Positions 50,065-56,503 of a stretch of DNA of 64,000 nucleotides are shown here, in pieces. The position numbers and the translations under genes were made by a program. How positions within the stretch are numbered: position 1 is the first letter of the stretch; every line of letters begins with the position of its first letter. The notes under the pieces are model-generated. The model searched no databases and had not been told where the DNA came from. It saw only the letters and a list, made by a program, of their open reading frames with translations. Origin of the DNA: Aquipseudomonas ullengensis. GTDB lineage: Bacteria; Pseudomonadota; Gammaproteobacteria; Pseudomonadales; Pseudomonadaceae. Location: positions 186,001 through 250,000 of the forward strand of contig NZ_JACJUD010000003.1 in assembly GCF_014174475.1 (NCBI RefSeq), written 5' to 3'.

Positions 50065-51291
50065 TTACTTGCCGCCCACTACGTTGCCCAGTTGGAAGAG
50101 AGGCAGGTACATGGCGATGATGAGGCCGCCGACCAAGACGCCAAGTACAGCCATGATCATGGGTTCCATCAGCGTAGCGAGATTGTCGACTTTGTTGTCT
50201 ACTTCGTCTTCATAGAACGTTGCTACTTTGTCCAACATAACGTCTAGAGCGCCAGATTCCTCGCCAATAGCTGTCATTTGAATAGCCATGGTAGGGAATA
50301 CTGCAGTGGTGCGCATGGCGAAGTTCAGTTGTGAGCCCGATGAAACGTCCTGTTTGACCTTGAGCACTGCGTTGCGAAAAACCACGTTACCCACCGCTCC
50401 TGCTACTGAGTCCAGGGAGTCAACCAGAGGTACGCCTGCAGCGAAGGTGGTGGCTAGGGTTCGTGCATATCGTGCAATAGCCGATTTGTACAAAATATCC
50501 CCGATAATCGGTGCTTTCAGCAGAGTGCGATCTTTCCAGTTACGGAATTTTTCCGAGCGCTGGTTGGCTTCTTTGAGCGCCCATGCCGCTCCAAACAATA
50601 CTGCGACAAAGACGAACCACCATCTCTGAAGTCCCTCAGACATGGTTACTACCATCTGAGTAAAGGCCGGCAGTTCTGCTCCAAAGCCTTCAAAAACCTC
50701 TTTGAACGCGGGGACTACCTTGATCAATAGAACAGAGGTCACGATGACTGCCACCACTATTACTGCGATAGGGTAGGTCATGGCCTTCTTGATCTTGGCC
50801 TTCATTGCCTCAGTCTTTTCTTTGTAGGTGGCGACACGATCAAGAAGAGTTTCCAAGGCGCCAGCCTGCTCGCCGGAGTCGACCAGGTTGCAGTAAAGAT
50901 CGTCAAAATATTTAGGCTGTTTACGCAGGGCGGTGGCAAAGGAGTTGCCTGCTGCAACTTCCTGTTTTAGGTCATCCACCAGCTTGCGCATGTTGGGATT
51001 TTCAAATCCCTCGCCAATTATCTCGAACGCCTGCAGTAATGGCACGCCGGCCTTCATCATGGTCGCCATCTGGCGGGTGAACAGAGCAATGTCCATTGGT
51101 TTGATTGGCTTGCCTGCACTGAATAGTGAGGCAGACTTTTTGCGAACCTTGATCGGATTGATGCCTTGCTTGCGCAGCTGTGCTTTGACCAGTGCAGGAT
51201 TGAGCCCGCTTAGCTCGCCCTTGATTTTCGCACCTTGTCGATTGGTGCCCTCCCAAGAGAACTGGCTTGTTTTTAGTGCTTTTTCCGCCAT
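50065..51291 (-). CDS. pilC: Type IV pilus inner-membrane platform protein PilC
   Basis: The 408-residue protein has two GspF-type domains (~75-198 and ~280-400; ALFTRQMATMMKAGVPLLQA and ARTLATTFAAGVPLVDSLD) and three hydrophobic helices (~175-195, 225-245, 380-400). It links PilB and PilT to the pilus base. Its stop adjoins the pilD start and the gap to pilB is five bases. Confidence 0.97.
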   Translation of the reverse strand: MAEKALKTSQFSWEGTNRQGAKIKGELSGLNPALVKAQLRKQGINPIKVRKKSASLFSAGKPIKPMDIALFTRQMATMMKAGVPLLQAFEIIGEGFENPNMRKLVDDLKQEVAAGNSFATALRKQPKYFDDLYCNLVDSGEQAGALETLLDRVATYKEKTEAMKAKIKKAMTYPIAVIVVAVIVTSVLLIKVVPAFKEVFEGFGAELPAFTQMVVTMSEGLQRWWFVFVAVLFGAAWALKEANQRSEKFRNWKDRTLLKAPIIGDILYKSAIARYARTLATTFAAGVPLVDSLDSVAGAVGNVVFRNAVLKVKQDVSSGSQLNFAMRTTAVFPTMAIQMTAIGEESGALDVMLDKVATFYEDEVDNKVDNLATLMEPMIMAVLGVLVGGLIIAMYLPLFQLGNVVGGK

Positions 51292-51296
51292 GGGTG

Positions 51297-53000
51297 TCAG
51301 TCCTTGGTCACGCGATTGATTTCTTCAAGGCTGGTGGTGCCTTGAATTACCTTGATCAAACCGGATCTGCGCAGATCATTGAAGCCGTCTTTGCGCATTT
51401 GTGCGGCAATATCGATGGAGTTGCCATCTTCCATGATAATCCGCTGCAGCGCCGGCGTGTTTTTAACCACTTCATAAATCCCCAATCGACCTTTGTAGCC
51501 GTCCTTGCAGTTTTCACAGCCGACAGGGCCGTAGATCTTGAACGTACCGATCTCTGCGTCCTTGAAGCCTTCCTCGCGCAATGTCTCGTGCGGAATGGCT
51601 ACTTCACGTTTGCAAGTGCTGCAGAGTTTGCGTGCCAGGCGCTGGGCAATGATCAGGTTGACTGATGTGGCAATGTTGAAGCTGGGTACGCCCATGTTAC
51701 GCAGGCGAGTCAGGGTTTCGGCGGCGCTATTGGTGTGCAGGGTCGACATGACCATGTGGCCAGTTTGCGCAGCCTTGATGGCAATTTCGGCGGTTTCCAG
51801 GTCGCGGATTTCGCCGACCATGATGATGTCCGGGTCCTGGCGCAGGAACGCACGAAGAGCTTGCGAGAAGTCCATACCGTGTCTTGGGTTGACGTTGACC
51901 TGGTTGATACCCTCCAGGTTGATTTCCACCGGATCTTCTGCTGTGGAAATGTTCACGTCGGCGGTATTGAGAATATTCAGGCCGGTATACAATGAAACGG
52001 TTTTGCCCGAGCCGGTAGGGCCGGTGACCAGGATCATGCCCTGTGGTTGTTTCAGGGCGGTCATATAAAGGTCTTTTTGCGACTCTTCGTAGCCGAGGGC
52101 GTCGATGCCCATTTGTGCGCTACTCGGGTCGAGAATCCGCATCACGATTTTTTCGCCCCAGAGTGTGGGCAGGGTGTTGACCCGAAAGTCGATGGCTTTG
52201 CTCTTGGAGATTTTCATCTTGATGCGGCCGTCCTGCGGCCTGCGGCGCTCAGAGATATCGAGGCCGGCCATTACCTTGAGGCGCGCGGATATGCGCGGGG
52301 CGAGCTGGATCGGCGGGCGCGCCGTTTCGTGCAGCATACCGTCGGTGCGGAAGCGTACTCGGTAGGCTTTCTCGTAGGGCTCGAAGTGCAGGTCGGATGA
52401 GCCGCCTTTGATGGCATCCAGCAGCATCTTGTTGACGAATCGTACGACGGGGGCGTCGTCAGCATCATTACCGCCACCACTGTCGTCTTTGTCATCATTG
52501 ACGGCTTCGACATCCAGTCCCTCTAGGTCGACATCGGCCAACCCTTCCATTCCACTGCTCGCGGAGTCGAAGAACTTCTCGATAGCATCACCGAGTTTAT
52601 CGTCCTCCACCAGAATGGCTTCGGTGTTGAGTCCGGTGCTGAACTGGATATCGGTGGTGGCCTGGTGATTGGTTGGGTCGGAGATGCCGATGAACAATTT
52701 ATTGCCGCGGCGCCACAGGGGGAGTGCGCGGTGCTGGCGAATCAGCTTTTCACTGATTAGCTCGCGGGGTTGGCTGTCCTTGTCGATTACATTGAGGTCG
52801 ACAAAAGCCACCCCGAACTGCTCGGAGGTCAGCTCGGCCAGTGCACGGCTTTTAACCAGCTTGTTTTGTACCAGGTACGTCACTAGCGACAATTTGTTGC
52901 GCTGAGCCTGTTGCTGGGCTTGCAGGGCGGCTTTTTCATCCAGCAGCTCGGCGATGACCACTTGTTTGGCCAGGCCGGTGAGGGCGGGGAGATCGTTCAT
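51297..53000 (-). CDS. pilB: Type IV pilus assembly ATPase PilB
   Basis: The 567-residue hexameric ATPase has an N-terminal MshEN-type region (~10-150), Walker A GPTGSGKTVSLYTG, the Asp box, VGEIRDLETAEIA (Walker B) and a C4 zinc site (LCSTCKREV, GCENCKDG). The ATG at 53000 matches PilB families and has GGAG six bases upstream; another in-frame ATG at 53012 is less likely. The N-terminal motif RLA is the region where MshEN domains bind c-di-GMP. It is divergent from pilA. Confidence 0.97.
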   Translation of the reverse strand: MNDLPALTGLAKQVVIAELLDEKAALQAQQQAQRNKLSLVTYLVQNKLVKSRALAELTSEQFGVAFVDLNVIDKDSQPRELISEKLIRQHRALPLWRRGNKLFIGISDPTNHQATTDIQFSTGLNTEAILVEDDKLGDAIEKFFDSASSGMEGLADVDLEGLDVEAVNDDKDDSGGGNDADDAPVVRFVNKMLLDAIKGGSSDLHFEPYEKAYRVRFRTDGMLHETARPPIQLAPRISARLKVMAGLDISERRRPQDGRIKMKISKSKAIDFRVNTLPTLWGEKIVMRILDPSSAQMGIDALGYEESQKDLYMTALKQPQGMILVTGPTGSGKTVSLYTGLNILNTADVNISTAEDPVEINLEGINQVNVNPRHGMDFSQALRAFLRQDPDIIMVGEIRDLETAEIAIKAAQTGHMVMSTLHTNSAAETLTRLRNMGVPSFNIATSVNLIIAQRLARKLCSTCKREVAIPHETLREEGFKDAEIGTFKIYGPVGCENCKDGYKGRLGIYEVVKNTPALQRIIMEDGNSIDIAAQMRKDGFNDLRRSGLIKVIQGTTSLEEINRVTKD

Positions 53001-53080
53001 TGCGGGCTCCATAACAATCCAAGCCTTATAGCTTAGTTGCCTATCCCTGCCAAACCTTGCTCGTTGGGGTGACGAAAAGT

Positions 53081-53097
53081 GGCAGTTAGTGACTGCC
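53081..53097. promoter_or_regulatory. Palindrome upstream of pilA, candidate PilR site
   Basis: GGCAGT-TAGTG-ACTGCC is a perfect 6-bp inverted repeat located about 87-103 bases upstream of the predicted pilA start site, a typical enhancer position for an NtrC-type activator. Assignment to PilR is inference. Confidence 0.4.
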
Positions 53098-53157
53098 TGT
53101 TGAGTGGAAGCTTGTGCAGTGATTCGCCAACATGCCGGCTAGGCGAGGGAGTAAAGT

Positions 53158-53174
53158 TGGCATGAAGGGTGCTT
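53158..53174 (+). promoter_or_regulatory. Sigma-54 promoter of pilA
   Basis: TGGCATGAAGGGTGCTTT has the invariant GG and GC separated by ten bases (-24/-12 class). It lies about 48 bases upstream of the pilA ATG and fits PilS-PilR control. Confidence 0.85.
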
Positions 53175-53221
53175 TGGTGTATTCAGGTCGCTGGACCTGC
53201 CCATTACTCAGGAGATAGTCC

Positions 53222-53566
53222 ATGAAAGCTCAAAAAGGTTTTACCCTGATCGAACTGATGATCGTAGTAGCGATCATCGGTATTCTGGCTGCTATCGCAC
53301 TGCCGGCTTACCAAGAATACGTCAATAAGGGCAAGATCAACTCTTGCCTGGGCGAGGCTGCTGCCCATGTTAAGGCGCGTGCGGCGTCGATCATTGCTGA
53401 AACAACTCCGACTGCTTACGCGTCTTCTGCTTGCGCCTCCTCCACTGCAGCTGATCCTGCTACCCTTGCAGCGCTCACAGGTAATGCTACTTTCACTGCG
53501 AAAGATGCAGATGCCACCGTAATTACGTGTGATTGGACTACTACTACCTGCTCTGCTGGTAGCTGA
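53222..53566 (+). CDS. pilA: Major type IV pilin PilA (short four-cysteine form)
   Basis: The 114-residue prepilin has leader MKAQKG and helix [20 protein letters not shown] with Glu5, cut by PilD to a mature 108-residue subunit, unusually short (P. aeruginosa pilins are ~143-173). The head is Thr/Ser/Ala-rich and has four Cys ([26 protein letters not shown]); the C-terminal pair encloses only six residues. The chain ends in Ser. Ribosome site CAGGAGA. Base composition is lower in GC than neighbouring housekeeping genes. A terminator follows. Confidence 0.95.
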   Translation: MKAQKGFTLIELMIVVAIIGILAAIALPAYQEYVNKGKINSCLGEAAAHVKARAASIIAETTPTAYASSACASSTAADPATLAALTGNATFTAKDADATVITCDWTTTTCSAGS

Positions 53567-53627
53567 TTAGTTCAGGCTTAAGCTAAAGGCAAGCTGTTGA
53601 TAGCTATATGTCTTCAGTTTGTATGAG

Positions 53628-53654
53628 AAACCCCGGCTTGCCGGGGTTTTTTTC
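53628..53654 (+). terminator. Terminator after pilA
   Basis: AAACCCCGG / CCGGGGTTT with a four-base loop and seven T. It separates pilA from the downstream sulfatase-fold gene, leaving that gene to read-through or its own promoter. Confidence 0.9.
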
Positions 53655-53722
53655 TTTCAATCATTTTGCTTTTGTATGCGGTTTTTTCAAATTCAGTCAG
53701 TTGGAAACAGGGATGTTGTGAT

Positions 53723-55087
53723 ATGCGTCGTATAGTGCCTTGTGTGTTTTTCTGGCTTGGTGCCTTTTTTTTGCCCAATGCTGTTCTGGCCCTATGTGCT
53801 TATGGTTTAGGTGTCGGGCGGCCTGCCGTTAATCTCGATTTTGCGATTTGTACCCTGCTTCTTGCTTTCGGCTGGCGTTGGTTGGGTGCAGCTGCGCTCG
53901 CCAGTGTATTGGTGGTGGATGTTCTAAGTTTGTTGGGGCAGGTCATGCCGTTCAATCGTGTGAGTGACGTTCTCTATCTCTTGCAGTTCAGCAAGCTCGC
54001 ATCGGTTAAGTATCTGCTGTTGGTTGTGCTGGTTTTAACTGTTGTGCTGCTTCTGGCTGCGGTTGTGTTTTATGCGGCTGGGAGAGTTAACAGATTAGTC
54101 GCTCTTGTTTCTTTTAATATATTGGCATTGGCCAGTGTATTGGCTCCGCCATCCGAGACGTTGGGTAAAAGTAGATATTATCGTGCGGCTGAGTACTCGT
54201 GGGTTGAGAGCCAGTCGGTTGCGTGGATAAAAGCGCGTAACGGACTTTTCTTGAATATGTTTGCTGGTGAAGGTGATCCGCTGGTTGCGCTGAAGGGGAA
54301 GAGTGCATCAGACCCTTTCTGGAATGAGGTAAGTAATGGTGGTGGAACCGGAAGGATGTTGCTGGTGGTTGTGGAGTCCTGGGGGGTGCCGAAAGAGGCA
54401 CGTATTCAGGACGCTATACTGGCTCCACTACGAAAACTCAAGCTTCCTGGTGCTAACTACGGGGAAATCAATTATTCGGGTATGACCCTCGCAGGGGAGT
54501 TGCGAGAACTCTGTCATCTTTATCCCGAACACTATAATTTGGCGAATGTTACTCATGGTTTTGAGGGTTGTTTGCCTAATCGCTTGCGTGAGAAAGGTTT
54601 TGCGACGGCCTCGATGCATGGCGCAACTAGTCTTATGTATGACCGGCATCACTGGTATCCACGTGCAGGGCTCGATCAGCGCGTTTTTTTTGAAGATCGC
54701 ACTTGGCCTCAGCGTTGCTACTCATTTCCTGGGGCTTGTGATCTTGACCTGCTTCCCGTTGTAATAGATTTCTTTGCACAGCCTGGTCGTCGTTTTTTCT
54801 ATTGGCTTACCTTGAACTCACATGGGCCATATGATCTTCGTGACTTACGAGAAGATCTGTTTGATTGCGAGGCTTATGGGGTCGCTGTCGATACAGAATC
54901 GTGTCGAAATTTCAAATTGCAGGCGCAATTTTTCGAGGGGTTTGCGCGTTTGCTGTCTTCGCCAGAGATGAAAGGAGTAGAGTTTGTGCTAGTAGGGGAT
55001 CATGTCCCTATGCTGCTGAATGTTGCTGAGAAGACTCGGTCATTTAATCAGGAGGTGGTGCCCTGGGTTTCTGGTGTGGTCAGATAA
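53723..55087 (+). CDS. Membrane sulfatase-fold (alkaline phosphatase superfamily) enzyme; candidate pilin phospho-form transferase
   Basis: The 454-residue protein has five N-terminal membrane helices (~1-135) and a C-terminal periplasmic sulfatase-type domain. Metal and nucleophile motifs are visible: VVESWG (Glu), NYSGMTLAGELRELC (candidate catalytic Thr), YWLTLNSHGPYD (His) and FVLVGDHVPML (Asp/His). The topology matches phosphoethanolamine, phosphoglycerol and LTA-synthase-like transferases. It is AT-richer than its surroundings and sits in the pilin-accessory slot between pilA and tRNA-Thr, where P. aeruginosa carries tfpO/tfpW/tfpX/tfpY/tfpZ. None of those is present. The donor and target are unknown; pilin is inferred from position. 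The ATG at 53723 has only a weak ribosome site. Confidence 0.82.
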   Translation: MRRIVPCVFFWLGAFFLPNAVLALCAYGLGVGRPAVNLDFAICTLLLAFGWRWLGAAALASVLVVDVLSLLGQVMPFNRVSDVLYLLQFSKLASVKYLLLVVLVLTVVLLLAAVVFYAAGRVNRLVALVSFNILALASVLAPPSETLGKSRYYRAAEYSWVESQSVAWIKARNGLFLNMFAGEGDPLVALKGKSASDPFWNEVSNGGGTGRMLLVVVESWGVPKEARIQDAILAPLRKLKLPGANYGEINYSGMTLAGELRELCHLYPEHYNLANVTHGFEGCLPNRLREKGFATASMHGATSLMYDRHHWYPRAGLDQRVFFEDRTWPQRCYSFPGACDLDLLPVVIDFFAQPGRRFFYWLTLNSHGPYDLRDLREDLFDCEAYGVAVDTESCRNFKLQAQFFEGFARLLSSPEMKGVEFVLVGDHVPMLLNVAEKTRSFNQEVVPWVSGVVR

Positions 55088-55220
55088 TGTTTGGGTAATC
55101 CATGCGGACTTTGCCGTCATGTGGCGCAGTCGTTAGGGGTTCTGGTGAGGCATCGCCAGTGCACTCTGCATGTAATTACACCTTTGTTGTGGAGGATGTT
55201 CGCGCACGTTCCATGTCGGT

Positions 55221-55289
55221 GCCGGTCAGTCTGTAGGGCTGCGTGCTCGTAACGCGAAGGTCGCAGATTCGATTCCTGTCTCCGCACCA
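55221..55289 (+). pseudogene. Degenerate tRNA-Thr (CGT) relic
   Basis: The region reads as a tRNA-Thr with anticodon loop CTCGTAA (anticodon CGT at 55248-55250), a T arm GCAGATTCGATTCCTGT and an encoded ACCA end. The conserved G53-C61 pair is A-C, one acceptor base is missing (CTCCGC) and the D arm has lost several bases, so a functional cloverleaf cannot form. At 69 bases it is about seven short. P. aeruginosa has an intact tRNA-Thr at this position between pilA and nadC. Confidence 0.7.
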
Positions 55290-55297
55290 TATAAAAG

Positions 55298-55323
55298 AAA
55301 GCCCCGCATTGGCTGGGCTTTTT
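55298..55323 (-). terminator. Terminator after nadC
   Basis: AAAGCCC / GGGCTTT hairpin with A/T flanks, 20-45 bases beyond the nadC stop on the minus strand. Confidence 0.7.
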
Positions 55324-55342
55324 GTTGGTTGCGATTTGCGGC

Positions 55343-56191
55343 TTACAGGCTGAGGCGCATCGACAGGTCGATGGCTTTGACGTCCTTGGTCAGGCTGCCA
55401 ATGGAGATGTAGTCCACACCGGTTTCGGCGATGGTGCGAAGGGTGCTTTCGTTGATGCCGCCGGAGGCTTCCAGCTTGGCGCGGCCGGCAGTTATGGCTA
55501 CGGCTTTGCGCATGTCGTCCAGGCTCAGTTCGTCGAGCATGATGATGTCGGCGTCGGCATCCAGGGCTTGTTGCAGTTCTTCCAGACTTTCCACTTCGAC
55601 TTCTACCGGCTTGCCTGGGGCGATGCCGTGGGCGGCGCTGATGGCTTGGGCGATACCGCCGCAGGCGGCGATGTGGTTTTCCTTGATCAGGAAGGCGTCG
55701 TACAGGCCGATGCGGTGGTTGTGGCAGCCGCCCTGGGTTACGGCGTACTTCTGTGCCAGGCGCAGGCCTGGCAAGGTCTTGCGGGTGTCCAGCAGTTTGA
55801 CCTGGGTGCCTTGCACCAGGTCGGCAAAGTGCTGGCAGCGGGTGGCGACGGCGGACAGGCTTTGCAGGAAGTTCAAAGCGCTGCGCTCGCCGCTAAGCAG
55901 GGCGCGGGCCGGGCCTTCAAGGCTGAACAACACCTGGTTGGCGCTGACGCGCTCACCATCGGCGACGTGCCAATGCACGGCTACGCGCGGGTCGAGCTGA
56001 CGAAATACCGCGTCGACCCAGGCAGTACCGCAAACCACGGCATCTTCACGGGTGATGATGCTGGCCTGGGCTAGGCGTTCGGCGGGAATCAGTTGGGCGG
56101 TGATGTCGCCACTGCCGATATCTTCGCGCAGGGCGCGGCGCACGTTGGCTTCGATTTCGGCGCCGAGGTCGGCAAGGATCAGGTTGGGCAT
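55343..56191 (-). CDS. nadC: Nicotinate-nucleotide pyrophosphorylase (quinolinate phosphoribosyltransferase) NadC
   Basis: The 282-residue enzyme forms nicotinate mononucleotide from quinolinate and PRPP in de novo NAD synthesis. Motifs include [39 protein letters not shown] and [14 protein letters not shown]; the C-terminus carries [13 protein letters not shown] and [13 protein letters not shown]. Length is as expected. PAO1 has the same gene (PA4524) beside pilA. Confidence 0.97.
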   Translation of the reverse strand: MPNLILADLGAEIEANVRRALREDIGSGDITAQLIPAERLAQASIITREDAVVCGTAWVDAVFRQLDPRVAVHWHVADGERVSANQVLFSLEGPARALLSGERSALNFLQSLSAVATRCQHFADLVQGTQVKLLDTRKTLPGLRLAQKYAVTQGGCHNHRIGLYDAFLIKENHIAACGGIAQAISAAHGIAPGKPVEVEVESLEELQQALDADADIIMLDELSLDDMRKAVAITAGRAKLEASGGINESTLRTIAETGVDYISIGSLTKDVKAIDLSMRLSL

Positions 56192-56503
56192 GGCGGCCTC
56201 CGCAGTCTGGTGGCGCGATTATAAGGATTGCCGACGGTCGGTGCAGGGAGCTTATGGGAGAAATTGCGGTCCATCTGCTAGACAGATAGGGCAGCTCGGT
56301 GGGTGGGCGTGACCGTTCGGCGCTGTTAATTCCGCGCTCTGTGAACCAGGTCATGTCTAACGAATGGGGTATTTGGTCATTCTTCGCCTCCCCCTATAAT
56401 AAGGTTGGCCATAGATTTTGACGCCATACCTTTGACGTTACGGATAGCGTCCCGCCGATCGTAAGCAGGCAGACCCAGACCGGGTGCCTGCGGGAGACTC
56501 TCA
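56192..56503. other. Intergenic region between nadC and DUF1631 copy B (312 bases)
   Basis: No gene is visible. It holds a possible promoter (TTTGGT, 17 bases, TATAAT at 56395-56400) and the hairpin GCAGGCA / TGCCTGC at 56465-56491. The ribosome site CGGGAGACTC follows directly. Confidence 0.55.

Noticed and set aside
55111..55140. Sequence resembling a tRNA 5' half (GCCGTCATGTGGCGCAGTCG)
   Set aside because: An acceptor-like and D-arm-like stretch is seen, but no anticodon arm or matching 3' half follows; could be coincidence near the real relic at 55221.
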